From contig JAHBAT020000008.1 in assembly GCA_018499985.2 (NCBI GenBank), positions 1 through 61,147 of the forward strand: a stretch of 61,147 nt of DNA, in the 5' to 3' direction. Positions 1 through 7,431 of this stretch are shown here, one piece after another; within the stretch, counting starts at the first letter, position 1; every line of letters starts with the position of its first letter. The notes below the pieces were generated by a model, which worked only from the letters and a program-made list of their open reading frames with translations, made no database searches and was not told the DNA's origin. Both the position numbers and the translations under genes were made by a program. Origin of the DNA: Candidatus Moraniibacteriota bacterium. Its GTDB lineage: Bacteria; Patescibacteriota; Minisyncoccia; Moranbacterales; UBA1568.

Positions 1-19
1 AGATGTGTATAAGAGACAG
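1..19 (+). other. Tn5/Nextera mosaic-end adapter remnant
   Basis: The first 19 bases match the 19-bp Tn5 mosaic end used in transposase-based library preparation. This is untrimmed adapter, not genomic sequence. Any start codon read inside it, such as the GTG at base 5, is artificial. Confidence 0.97.
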
Positions 20-772
20 GGCTACGGAGCGTGGGGTGTCTACTGCATGAAGCGTGTCAAGGACGGTCAGATCGGTTTCGGTTTGGCTGGTCAGGGCGCC
101 GTCTATGCAGGGGATCCGGGTAATGGTCATTTCGGTGGCCATCTGATTGCCGGCGGCGTCGGCATGATGCGTACCTGGAACTCGGGGCAGGATCTCGAAG
201 CCAAGCTCATGGTCGGCGACTATCTGTCGACCTACAACAACGAAGACGGTTACCGCCAGCGTGAACATCGCCCGATGCTCGCGTTCTCGGTGGCCCACAA
301 CGACTACTCGCGCCGGCTTCGGGGCGAAACGTCGATGCCGGAGCGTCAGCTCTTTGGCATGGTGGGTCTGCCTATCAGCGGTGGCTGCGAGTCAAGCTGG
401 CAGGGCACCCCTCTCGAGGGTTGCTCGCGTCTCGGCCTGTACTACAATGCAGGCGTGCGCCAGTGGGTGAACAACAACGTCTATGTCCAGGCTGGCGTGC
501 TTGGGGAAATTCGCTCCGGCGATGACCTCTTCAGCTGCTCGCTGCGTGTGGGATATGCCAATAACCGCCGCACCATCGGGGTGCATGCGGGCGTCAATGC
601 CTGCAGCGGTGGCATCGTCCCCGCAGTCGGTATCTGGTACGACCTCGGCACGGACCTCCGCTTGAAGCGGGCGGCTCGTCGGGCTGCGTCTGTCTCGGTT
701 GATACTGGTGAAGGCCGCGAGGCTACCAGCACCTTCCGTGGCCGTCGCCTCAGCTCGACTCGCCGTGAGTAA
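20..772 (+). CDS. Hypothetical protein, 5' truncated
   Basis: An open frame of 250 residues runs from the end of the adapter to TAA; the true N-terminus is missing. The codons are GC-rich compared with most of the contig, like the genes near 2.9-4.0 kb. The protein is rich in Gly, Tyr and Asn with alternating polar and hydrophobic residues, suggesting mainly beta structure, and has cysteines near GGCESSW, GCSRLG and FSCSL. It ends in a basic Arg-rich tail (about residues 215-250). I recognise no family. By context (next to signal-peptide proteins) it may be exported, but the signal region is not in the window. The nearest terminator lies 240 bases downstream. Confidence 0.7.
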   Translation, partial: GYGAWGVYCMKRVKDGQIGFGLAGQGAVYAGDPGNGHFGGHLIAGGVGMMRTWNSGQDLEAKLMVGDYLSTYNNEDGYRQREHRPMLAFSVAHNDYSRRLRGETSMPERQLFGMVGLPISGGCESSWQGTPLEGCSRLGLYYNAGVRQWVNNNVYVQAGVLGEIRSGDDLFSCSLRVGYANNRRTIGVHAGVNACSGGIVPAVGIWYDLGTDLRLKRAARRAASVSVDTGEGREATSTFRGRRLSSTRRE

Positions 773-1010
773 CCCAATTCGGGACTAACCTCCCAGCTGT
801 AAAGCAAGAAGAACTCGAGCAGATTCCATCACAGGATGGATGAATACTGGTTAGTGTCAGGGTAGACTCCTCACATGAAGGTGTAGTAAATCTGCATCAT
901 GGCTTCTTCGGAAGTACGACCAAGCTCGATACGGATGATTGTTGGAAGTGTACAGCCAATAAACATCTAGGTGTCAAAACCTTCTTTATTGCCACAGTTA
1001 CGAATTTTTT

Positions 1011-1050
1011 GAGGGCAGCACGCGAACCAGCGAGCTGCCCTCTTCTTTTT
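1011..1050 (+). terminator. Rho-independent terminator
   Basis: A 9-bp perfect stem GAGGGCAGC/GCTGCCCTC with a 14-base loop is followed by a T-rich run ending TTTTTTATAC. Three more terminators in the first 4.1 kb end in the same TTTTTATAC string. Confidence 0.85.
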
Positions 1051-1069
1051 TATACGAGAGTATCTATTA

Positions 1070-1098
1070 TTGACTTTTTTATAAAAATAGAGTATAAT
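1070..1098 (+). promoter_or_regulatory. Sigma70-type promoter
   Basis: TTGACT (1070-1075), a 17-base spacer and TATAAT (1093-1098), 36 bases ahead of the next start codon. Confidence 0.85.
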
Positions 1099-1134
1099 AT
1101 ATTTTAACGTTGTATTATTTATAAAGCTATTTCT

Positions 1135-1908
1135 ATGCTTCAAGCTGGTCGTGCCCTCTATGTCGCCACACTCCTCGGTCTTGCTGTCACAGGCTACACT
1201 GAGACTTTTGGTGGGCTCGTAGCCAAGCCTATCAAAGAAGAAATTTGTGCACGGACACCAGAGAGTTTTTATAACAATAAAGTTGTGCCTACGGGCGCTC
1301 TTTGGACCAAGGAAACTCTCAGGGAACCAGTCATTCCAGAGAGGTACCAGGCAGCCCTTGCCTGGATCAATACTGCCACTGTCACGCCATGTACTTTTTC
1401 AGATGTGCCCGCATTGGTAGAAATCAAAAAACTCACCCTGATTGAGAAGGATCAAGAAACTGGGGAAGAGAAGATACTTAAAGAGTTTGATTATACTAAG
1501 AGCGAAGAAAGAGGATTTTCGGGAGCGCTTTTTCAGAGAGAGCCCTTTTGGTTTGGCCCAGGTGAAGGTAATCCACATTCATCGGTCCTCACGTACACAG
1601 AAAATGGCCTTATCGTAAATATCCGGCAGGCTCCCAATAATATCTACCATGGTTGGACAGAGCCTCGTGTCGATCTTGGTAGGGATAAAATGCTAGTAGT
1701 TGAGGCAGAGGTAAGAGTAAGTGGCCAGGCACGACTTCAGCTCGGAGTAGATTACTGGAAAGATACCACTAGTGACTACAATGGGTATGATCCAAACTGT
1801 CAGGTCAGTAACAACTGTGAAGGCTGGATAGGGGATTGGCAAGGAGATACCAAAGGAGAATTTGTGAAAATACGTTCTCCTAAAAACCTCGAAATAGCTT
1901 CAAAATAG
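1135..1908 (+). CDS. Hypothetical, probably secreted protein
   Basis: The 257-residue product opens with a short hydrophobic stretch (about residues 8-20, ALYVATLLGLAVTG) that could be a signal peptide or anchor. The rest looks beta-rich. The C-terminal part, with GQARLQLGVDYWK and several Trp and Gly residues, resembles a jelly-roll or carbohydrate-binding fold in composition only. Two cysteines lie close together near the end (NCQVSNNCEGW). It has its own promoter and a terminator that overlaps the stop codon, so it is a single-gene unit. No clear Shine-Dalgarno precedes the ATG. Codons are AT-richer than in the neighbours at 2.9-4.0 kb. Function unknown. Confidence 0.75.
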   Translation: MLQAGRALYVATLLGLAVTGYTETFGGLVAKPIKEEICARTPESFYNNKVVPTGALWTKETLREPVIPERYQAALAWINTATVTPCTFSDVPALVEIKKLTLIEKDQETGEEKILKEFDYTKSEERGFSGALFQREPFWFGPGEGNPHSSVLTYTENGLIVNIRQAPNNIYHGWTEPRVDLGRDKMLVVEAEVRVSGQARLQLGVDYWKDTTSDYNGYDPNCQVSNNCEGWIGDWQGDTKGEFVKIRSPKNLEIASK

Positions 1909-1933
1909 ACCCGTCATGGGTCTATTTTTCTTG
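1905..1933 (+). terminator. Rho-independent terminator overlapping the stop codon
   Basis: TAGACCC/GGGTCTA stem with a 5-base loop followed by TTTTTCTT. The stop codon TAG forms the base of the stem. Confidence 0.85.
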
Positions 1934-1955
1934 TGACAGGAAAAGGATTTAAGGA

Positions 1956-1984
1956 TTGACAAAATAGAGTATTTAAAGTACAGT
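1956..1984 (+). promoter_or_regulatory. Sigma70-type promoter
   Basis: TTGACA (1956-1961), 17 bases, TACAGT (1979-1984). The start AAAATAGAG of the spacer resembles the promoters at 2756 and 3456. Confidence 0.75.
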
Positions 1985-2035
1985 ATGGTGTTGACTTCGA
2001 AAGAAGGAAACCCTCCGCTCTTTGAATACAGGGAG

Positions 2036-2056
2036 CCTCCGAGAAGTCCTCGGAGG
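2036..2056 (+). promoter_or_regulatory. 5' UTR hairpin hiding a GGAGG sequence
   Basis: A perfect 8-bp stem CCTCCGAG/CTCGGAGG with loop AAGTC lies in the leader of the next gene. The 3' arm contains GGAGG, but the likely working ribosome site is TAGGAG at 2066-2071, nearer the start codon at 2080. Confidence 0.6.
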
Positions 2057-2079
2057 AAAAGCTTGTAGGAGCGTTTGAG

Positions 2080-2664
2080 ATGAAGTTCTTTGGATATATA
2101 GTAGTAGCCTGTACTCTTTTGGCTTGGGCAAATACGGCTCAGGCTGAAGAGGATGTGATTGTGGTGACGGGCGACGTCGCTACCACAGCCGAGGTGACGG
2201 TCATTCGTCCGGGTGTGGCAGACATCGCTATGGGACCGCTCTACGGAGTGTTTCTCGAGAGGGTGCCAGAGGGAGTGAACCCACACATGCGAGCAGCGGA
2301 TGACGCTGGTCACGGCACTGCTTCGGTAGCCAAGTGGCGAAATACGCCCTATGCCGATGCCCGCATTTGCTGGAAGGAAGTCGGGCCACGTTGGACCGAT
2401 ACGCCTCATTGTGGTGAACGTCATGGCACGATGTCGGTAGCCGAGGTCAATCTCGGTTCGCGGCGAAGTGAGGTCTTTGCTCTAGTGCCGGTAGCGCTCG
2501 ATGCCTCTGGTCATGAGCTTGCTTGGATTGCACATCCGGAAAACACCCGGGTCAATCTCAGCTGTGGCAATATAGCCTCGGTCTTCGCTATAGACGCAAG
2601 TGGCAATATCACTATCGCCAATGAAGCAGAGCGAGCTCAGTATCAACGAGAAAGGCATTGCTAG
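2080..2664 (+). CDS. Secreted hypothetical protein, possible member of the tandem family
   Basis: The 194-residue product has a clear signal peptide (MKFFGYIVVACTLLAWANTAQA, cleavage likely before EED), so the mature protein should be exported. The start is supported by TAGGAG 8 bases upstream and by the signal peptide. Mature features are an acidic N-terminus, the segment ADARICWKEVGPRW (about residues 90-103) and a C-terminal ASGHELAW-I segment. These two segments resemble, weakly, the IC-x5-GxxW and G-x3-AW parts of the proteins at 2903 and 3527, so it may be a diverged paralogue. It has its own promoter, a long leader and a terminator. No known family recognised. Confidence 0.8.
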   Translation: MKFFGYIVVACTLLAWANTAQAEEDVIVVTGDVATTAEVTVIRPGVADIAMGPLYGVFLERVPEGVNPHMRAADDAGHGTASVAKWRNTPYADARICWKEVGPRWTDTPHCGERHGTMSVAEVNLGSRRSEVFALVPVALDASGHELAWIAHPENTRVNLSCGNIASVFAIDASGNITIANEAERAQYQRERHC

Positions 2665-2676
2665 GGGCTGAAACGA

Positions 2677-2722
2677 AAAAGGGGGAGGGGTCAATTTGGA
2701 CCCCGCCCCCTTCTTTTTTATA
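2677..2722 (+). terminator. Rho-independent terminator
   Basis: A long GC stem GGGGGAGGGGTC/GACCCCGCCCCC with one mismatch is followed by TTCTTTTTTATAC. Confidence 0.9.
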
Positions 2723-2755
2723 CAAGAAAGGCTTTTTAGAGCGATGTTTAGACTA

Positions 2756-2784
2756 TTGACAAAAAGAGCTCCTGGGTGTATAAT
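2756..2784 (+). promoter_or_regulatory. Perfect-consensus sigma70 promoter
   Basis: TTGACA (2756-2761), exactly 17 bases, TATAAT (2779-2784). Both hexamers match consensus, which predicts strong constitutive expression. The leader to the ATG at 2903 is about 110 bases and contains a CCTGG/CCAGG hairpin. Confidence 0.92.
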
Positions 2785-2902
2785 GGTTCTTCAAGGTGCT
2801 AAGGGAGTATCTTGAAGGGTTCCATCCTGGAGCTCGCCTGGGTTTCCAGGAAATCATAAGGTTGCTCGACACCTTTATCCAAAGTCGAGTCGGAGAAGTA
2901 CC

Positions 2903-3346
2903 ATGAAGTTCGTTCCCAACATCAGCCGTTCCGCTACCATGATTGCCCTTGCCGCTTCCGCTGTCATCGCTTCGCCCGTCCTGGCGCAGTCCAGCTCGAC
3001 CGTCTCGGTCCGTGCCGGCACTGTCATTTCGGCCGTTTCCGATTCGCGCGACATCGCCATGCCCGCCATTCCCGGCGGCTCGGTGGGTTTCGAAGCCGAT
3101 CCGTCCTTGTTCCAGGGTGCGAATCTGTGCGTCTCGGGTCTCGACTCGAACTGGGCGATCAAGGCCGATGGCACGCTCGACACGCGTGATCCCGCGCGTC
3201 GCGCAAGCTGCGCGCCGATCAGCGCAAGCGGCCAGGCCTCCGTGCCGAATCCGTTCGGCGCCAATGCTGTGCCGTTCATCGAACGCGGTGGCCGCATCAT
3301 CGCCTGGGCCGGCCGCAATCGGCTGACCGGTCTCAGCGGCAGCTGA
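2903..3346 (+). CDS. Secreted protein of a tandem paralogous family
   Basis: The 147-residue product starts with a signal peptide of about 29 residues ending ASPVLAQ, so it should be exported. Residues from about 70 to the end align without large gaps to the next gene: shared positions include GA-x-(L/I)-C-(V/I)-S, W-A, D-G-T, R-D-P, C-A-x-I, N-A-x-P-(F/Y)-I, G-R and W, roughly 40% identity by hand count. Two cysteines (NLC and SCA) are conserved between the pair and could form a disulfide. DNA is GC-rich and uses codons such as GCG, CGC and TCG that are rarer in the housekeeping genes here. It stands alone between a perfect promoter and a terminator. I know no named family. Confidence 0.85.
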   Translation: MKFVPNISRSATMIALAASAVIASPVLAQSSSTVSVRAGTVISAVSDSRDIAMPAIPGGSVGFEADPSLFQGANLCVSGLDSNWAIKADGTLDTRDPARRASCAPISASGQASVPNPFGANAVPFIERGGRIIAWAGRNRLTGLSGS

Positions 3347-3385
3347 ACCAACCCGCGCGCTCATTGAGCGCACCCTCGAGGTCTC

Positions 3386-3442
3386 GTGGGAGAAGTGTTT
3401 GCACACATCGTGCACTCGCTTCTCCCCGGGGCTTTTTTTATA
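3386..3442 (+). terminator. Rho-independent terminator
   Basis: GGGAGAAG (3388-3395) pairs with CTTCTCCC (3419-3426), with an inner GCAC/GTGC stem, followed by TTTTTTTATAC. Confidence 0.85.
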
Positions 3443-3455
3443 CCTGTAAATACTC

Positions 3456-3484
3456 TCGACAAAGAGTGTAATCTGTGCTACTAT
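3456..3484 (+). promoter_or_regulatory. Sigma70-type promoter
   Basis: TCGACA (3456-3461), 17 bases, TACTAT (3479-3484). The leader contains a GTCC/GGAC hairpin and the ribosome site AGAAGGAG just before the ATG at 3527. Confidence 0.75.
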
Positions 3485-3526
3485 ATAAAGTCCAATCCTG
3501 GACGGTGCGCACAGAAGGAGATATCC

Positions 3527-4003
3527 ATGTGCTATAAATCATTGGTCATTTTGGCCATCATGGGACTTACAGCTCCTGCTGTGGCCCAAGAGGTGCCGAT
3601 CACTACAGTGACGGTTGCCACCGATGCCCCTGAAGGTATCGTGTACAAAACCCTGAATGGCGAAGATGCCATCCAGGCCGTGAGCCTCCGGGGTCAGCCT
3701 GGGGTGTCGTGCGGCGTCAGTGCCTGCATGAACACTTTTCGGCGCAATCCGGCATTTCTCCGGGGGGCAGAAATCTGCATCTCCAATACGGGAAATGAAT
3801 GGGCGCTCGAACCCGATGGCACGCAGTCGCGTGACCCGAGACGTACGCCGGCCTGCGCACTCATCCAGGCAGATGGTATGTTTTCCATCACTGGGCGATT
3901 CCGCACCAATGCCACGCCCTATATCCGCAAGGATGGGCGTTTCGCCGGCTGGGTGGATCGAAAGTCCCTTCATGGGATGCCGGACTTTGTGAGCTTCGAG
4001 TAG
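3527..4003 (+). CDS. Secreted protein, paralogue of the preceding gene
   Basis: The start at 3527 is chosen because GAAGGAG lies 7 bases upstream and a signal peptide follows (MCYKSLVILAIMGLTAPAVAQ); the longer frame from 3386 would run through the terminator and promoter. The product is 158 residues. From about residue 60 it aligns with the protein at 2903: GAEICIS, EWAL, DGT, RDP, CALI, NATPYI, GRFAGW. It has one extra cysteine pair before this block (SCGVSACM). GC-rich codons, its own promoter and a terminator match the neighbour, so the two look like a duplicated transcription unit. Function unknown; export to the surface or medium is inferred. Confidence 0.85.
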   Translation: MCYKSLVILAIMGLTAPAVAQEVPITTVTVATDAPEGIVYKTLNGEDAIQAVSLRGQPGVSCGVSACMNTFRRNPAFLRGAEICISNTGNEWALEPDGTQSRDPRRTPACALIQADGMFSITGRFRTNATPYIRKDGRFAGWVDRKSLHGMPDFVSFE

Positions 4004-4032
4004 GCTTACAATAATCACCCAAAAGCGGTCAA

Positions 4033-4073
4033 ACGGTGGGAAGCTAAGTATTGCTTCCCACCGGTTTTTTTTA
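4033..4073 (+). terminator. Rho-independent terminator
   Basis: CGGTGGGAAGC/GCTTCCCACCG stem with an 8-base loop and a run of eight T followed by ATAC. It also lies just beyond the stop of the convergent minus-strand gene. Confidence 0.92.
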
Positions 4074-4081
4074 TACGCAAT

Positions 4082-5467
4082 TTAGTGAGTATGCTTATGA
4101 GTCTTTGGGGTTACCTTCCGTGCTAAAGCAAGAACTGCTCCAAAAAGAGCAAAGAAAATCCATTGGACAGGGGTGTTTTTGAAGATGTTGTCGGTGAGGC
4201 TGGCTATGATAAGACAAAGAAGAAAGAGTGTAAGGGCAAAAACGATGTTGGCGAGTTCAGGGTCTTCTCTTAAGGTACGCCTTGTCTTAAAAAGAATTTC
4301 AAACAAAAGAATATAAAAACAAAGCAGAATACCGAGACCGATAAATCCACCTTCTACAAAAAACTTTACGAAGTCATTGTGAGCATCATTGGAACCAGGG
4401 AGAATGCCTCGGAGATTGGTAGTAAAGAGAGGAAAAGTATTGATACCAGAACCGATGAGGATGCGATCATCCTGGATAGTTTTTTGGATAACATCTGACC
4501 AAAGATTTTGACGCCAGACAATGGAACTATCTGGATCAGGGGAAAGACTTTCGGCAATACGATTTTGAAAGGCTGGTGAGAGGAGAATGAGGATAAGTGG
4601 AATAAGAATAAGCGGAAGGAGGAGTTTTTTCATGCGTATTACCGCAATCAGGAACATAAAGAAAAAAGTAATTACCCAAGCTACACGTGCAAAAGTAAGG
4701 AAAAGAAGAAAAATAAGAAAGAGGCTCACGCTGTAGAATACTTTTTCCTGAGAAGAGGTAAAAGTTTTGCGGTTTAAGAGGTAGTAGATGAAGGCTACGA
4801 CAAGGAGGGAGAAGAGGTAGAGCGAAAGAGTATTGGGATGAGCAAAGGTACCGTAGATACGTGGAATAGAGACGTCGGCATCGCTAAAGCCGATGTGATT
4901 GATGTACTGATACAGGGCGACTAAACTTGGAATAAAAGCAGAGAGGAGAATGGCTTTGAGTAGAAATTGGAGATCGGCTTTGTTTTTCACAAAAAGATAG
5001 CTCAGAAGAGCGATAACGTAGAGGTCAAAGATACGAATGATTTCTGAGATGCCGATACTTGGAGAAAGTGAAATGCCAAGGGAGGCGATGCCCCAAAGCA
5101 TCATAATAAGAAAAGGTGAATTGAGAGCGAAAGCTTTGGACTTTGAATGGTAAAGATACAGGCAGTAAGCACCAAGTACAGCAATACCAATACCAAGAAG
5201 TTGAGAAAGCGAAAGAGTGATGTCGTAAAAAGTAAAACTCAAATACTGAGACGAATAGTCAAGTGACATGCGTGCCACTAGGAGGATAGCAAAGAAAACA
5301 AGGGGGCGTTCACGAAAAAGAATAAACAGTCCAATGCCGCTAAAAAAGACCACTGGTAAACCCAGATTGAAATCAAGTGCAATACCAAAGGTAATGCCTA
5401 CAAAAGTCAAAAAAGACAAAAGGACGGCGCTGTAAGGGATAAAGAGTTGTTTTTTTATTTCGTCCAT
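4082..5467 (-). CDS. O-antigen ligase/polymerase family membrane protein
   Basis: The 461-residue protein has about ten to twelve hydrophobic segments. A conserved-looking loop contains IYGTFAHPNTL (about residue 205), and a long extracytoplasmic loop holds GSGINTFP and SNDAHNDFVKFFVEGGFIGL (about residues 340-375). These are hallmarks of the Wzy_C / O-antigen ligase (RfaL) family, which transfers or polymerises lipid-linked glycans at the outer membrane face. The gene overlaps the upstream methyltransferase by 13 bases, so the two are co-transcribed. In a Patescibacterium the product is more likely a capsule or glycoprotein polymerase than a lipopolysaccharide ligase, but the exact substrate cannot be read from the sequence. 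Confidence 0.85.
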   Translation of the reverse strand: MDEIKKQLFIPYSAVLLSFLTFVGITFGIALDFNLGLPVVFFSGIGLFILFRERPLVFFAILLVARMSLDYSSQYLSFTFYDITLSLSQLLGIGIAVLGAYCLYLYHSKSKAFALNSPFLIMMLWGIASLGISLSPSIGISEIIRIFDLYVIALLSYLFVKNKADLQFLLKAILLSAFIPSLVALYQYINHIGFSDADVSIPRIYGTFAHPNTLSLYLFSLLVVAFIYYLLNRKTFTSSQEKVFYSVSLFLIFLLFLTFARVAWVITFFFMFLIAVIRMKKLLLPLILIPLILILLSPAFQNRIAESLSPDPDSSIVWRQNLWSDVIQKTIQDDRILIGSGINTFPLFTTNLRGILPGSNDAHNDFVKFFVEGGFIGLGILLCFYILLFEILFKTRRTLREDPELANIVFALTLFLLCLIIASLTDNIFKNTPVQWIFFALFGAVLALARKVTPKTHKHTH

Positions 5468-6105
5468 GTGAGTGTGTAGGTCATGGTGAGGCCACAGAAG
5501 CGGTTGTGGGTGATGTGATAGTGAGTGATACCTGTATCAGAGAGAAGTTTCTTAAGGTCGCTCTTGGTTAGGAGGTGCATGTAATTCTCGGCAGCCCAGC
5601 CTTTACCAATGAGTTTAAGAAAAGCATCAAAAAGAACCTTGGGAAGAAGAAGGTGTAAAAGAGGAACTCTGGTGTGTACCTCTATAGGGAAGTGACGATT
5701 AGGAGTAGTGAGATAGCCTCGTTTGCTTACGCGAGCGAGCTCAGAAAGAAAGGCTCGCTGGGCATCGTATGAGCCTACGTGCTCTATCACAGCGTTACTG
5801 TAGGCAATATCGAATTCAGTATCTTTGAAGGGGAGCTTGGTACCATCGGCCTGGATAAAGGTCACTTCAGGGTACTGAGTCTTTAGGTTGCTTGTGTCGT
5901 CGAGGCTAACTACGGTAATTTGAGCAGGATAGGCGTAGTGTTTTTCAAGGTAGTTGTCAGTATCTGAGTACTCTATGGCATTGGCACCGACATCAAGGAT
6001 GCTTTCATGTGGCTTAGGTTCTATAGTAGCTAGAAAAAAAGCGTGTTTGCGTGCACGACTCTTGGCAGAAATTTTGTAAGCAAGGCTATTGAAAGAAAAA
6101 AACAT
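5455..6105 (-). CDS. SAM-dependent methyltransferase (Methyltransf_11 type)
   Basis: The 216-residue protein contains the class I methyltransferase signature: ILDVGAN (motif I, near residue 37), an acidic loop SLDD, IQADGTKLPF and FDIAYSNAVIEHV (motifs II and III). It probably methylates a sugar or lipid-linked intermediate in the surrounding glycan locus; this rests on context alone. It heads a two-gene minus-strand operon with the O-antigen-ligase-like gene. The divergent glycosyltransferase begins 55 bases away, across an inverted repeat that carries an extended -10 on each strand. Confidence 0.85.
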   Translation of the reverse strand: MFFSFNSLAYKISAKSRARKHAFFLATIEPKPHESILDVGANAIEYSDTDNYLEKHYAYPAQITVVSLDDTSNLKTQYPEVTFIQADGTKLPFKDTEFDIAYSNAVIEHVGSYDAQRAFLSELARVSKRGYLTTPNRHFPIEVHTRVPLLHLLLPKVLFDAFLKLIGKGWAAENYMHLLTKSDLKKLLSDTGITHYHITHNRFCGLTMTYTLTWTK

Positions 6106-6126
6106 AGAGGCAAAAATTCATTAAAC

Positions 6127-6147
6127 TGGTATAGTGATAGTATACCA
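6127..6147. promoter_or_regulatory. Palindrome with divergent extended -10 elements
   Basis: TGGTATA (6127-6133), a 7-base spacer, TATACCA (6141-6147). Read forward it gives TGGTATAGT and read in reverse TGGTATACT, both good TGnTATAAT-like extended -10 elements for the divergent methyltransferase and glycosyltransferase genes. Confidence 0.55.
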
Positions 6148-6159
6148 CTATATAGCGCT

Positions 6160-7383
6160 ATGAAAATTCTTCTTATCAATAAATACCATTACTTGAAAGG
6201 CGGTGCTGAGAGGGCGTATTTGGATATGGGAGAGATACTGACAAAGGCCGGACATGAAGTAGCCTATTTTTCAATGCAAGATCATCGAAATCAAGAAACC
6301 CCTTGGTCTTGGTATTTTGTCTCTTCGGTGGATTATCATGGCAAGCAAAGTCTTTGGAAGAAGTTTTGTCTTAGTATACGTATTCTTTGGAACAGTGAAG
6401 CCAATAGAAAGCTTCAGGAGCTTATCGATGAGTTTCGGCCAGATATAGCGCATGCACACAATATCTATCATCAGATTTCGCCAAGCATTTTTCATATTCT
6501 CAAGAAAAATAAGGTGCCAATCGTTTTGACTTTACATGATTATAAGATTGTTTCCCCAAGCTACACGCTGTTTACACGTGGAAAAATTTGGGAGCACACC
6601 TCTGGTATACGAGCCATACTCGATAGAGTGGTAGATGATTCGTATACCAAGAGTTTTATTTGCGCTTGTGAAAAATGGCTGCACGCACTTTTGGGAAGCT
6701 ATCGACTTGTGGATGTACTGGTATCACCGAGTCAGTTTTTGGCAGATGAATGCCATAAGCTTGGTCTGAGACAGAATATCCAAGTAATACCAAACCCATT
6801 GCTTCATGTACCCAAAGGGAATGAAGAAAAAATAAAAGGAAAGATTGTTTTTGTTGGAAGACTCTCTCTTGAAAAAGGTGTCGATGTCTTGATCCGAGCC
6901 TTTACGTATGGATTAGAAGCGAAGACGCTTCATATTATCGGAGATGGTCCAGAGCGAGCATCTCTGGAGCAGCTTACTCAAGTGCTTAATCTGGAGAAGA
7001 GAGTGGTATTTCATGGAGCGCTTTATGGCGATGATTTGGACAAGGAAGTGCTTTCGGCTGAAGCTCTGGTTGTACCCTCTATTTGGTACGAAAACTTACC
7101 GTACGTAGTGACCGAAAATCAAGCGCGTGAAGTAGTGGTAATTGCGAGTCAAAGCGGTGGTATTGTGGAACGTATTGATCATGGAGTAGATGGACTTTTG
7201 TTTCCAATAGGCAATAGTAGAGCCCTGTATCAGGCTCTGGATCAGCTCGATGCTCTGGACCTGAAAGTGATGCGTCAGATAGCAGGACAATCAGTAGTTG
7301 ACCTTACTCCTCAAGTATTCTTGGAAAAATTGGAGGCTCTCTATCGAGACCTTCTAAAAAAGAATACTAAAAAACAGTCCTAA
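6160..7383 (+). CDS. Glycosyltransferase family 4
   Basis: The ATG at 6160 gives a canonical MKILLINKYHYLKGGAERA start; the longer frame from 6043 would run through the divergent promoter. The 407-residue protein has a GT-B fold: N-terminal acceptor domain with the GGAER loop, then a C-terminal donor domain with KGKIVFVGRLSLEKGVDVLIRAF, IIGDGPER and VPSIWYENLPYVVTE (GT4 E-x7-E region partly altered). It likely adds a sugar to a lipid-linked oligosaccharide on the cytoplasmic side. It forms a single-gene unit divergent from the methyltransferase. The stop codon sits inside a bidirectional terminator. Confidence 0.9.
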   Translation: MKILLINKYHYLKGGAERAYLDMGEILTKAGHEVAYFSMQDHRNQETPWSWYFVSSVDYHGKQSLWKKFCLSIRILWNSEANRKLQELIDEFRPDIAHAHNIYHQISPSIFHILKKNKVPIVLTLHDYKIVSPSYTLFTRGKIWEHTSGIRAILDRVVDDSYTKSFICACEKWLHALLGSYRLVDVLVSPSQFLADECHKLGLRQNIQVIPNPLLHVPKGNEEKIKGKIVFVGRLSLEKGVDVLIRAFTYGLEAKTLHIIGDGPERASLEQLTQVLNLEKRVVFHGALYGDDLDKEVLSAEALVVPSIWYENLPYVVTENQAREVVVIASQSGGIVERIDHGVDGLLFPIGNSRALYQALDQLDALDLKVMRQIAGQSVVDLTPQVFLEKLEALYRDLLKKNTKKQS

Positions 7384-7403
7384 GAAAAGGACTGTTTTTG
7401 ATT
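7369..7403. terminator. Bidirectional terminator
   Basis: AACAGTCCT/AGGACTGTT stem with a short AAGAAA loop, T-rich on the plus side and preceded by AAAAAA, which is a T-run on the minus strand. It separates two convergent genes. Confidence 0.85.
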
Positions 7404-7431
7404 TGCTAAAAAATACTTCAGCTGAATATGA

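Larger units (their letters stand above)
773..1134. other. Intergenic region, no gene recognised
   Basis: This 362-base gap holds no convincing ORF. The longest candidate is a 23-codon frame from about 899 without a Shine-Dalgarno sequence. It contains a short inverted repeat CCATC/GATGG near 827-841, the terminator at 1011-1050 and the promoter at 1070-1098. The 240 bases between the stop of the first gene and the terminator could be a long 3' UTR or an unrecognised RNA. Confidence 0.6.

Noticed and set aside
1900-2424. 174-codon minus-strand frame
   Set aside because: It overlaps a terminator, a promoter and a gene with a clear signal peptide on the plus strand.
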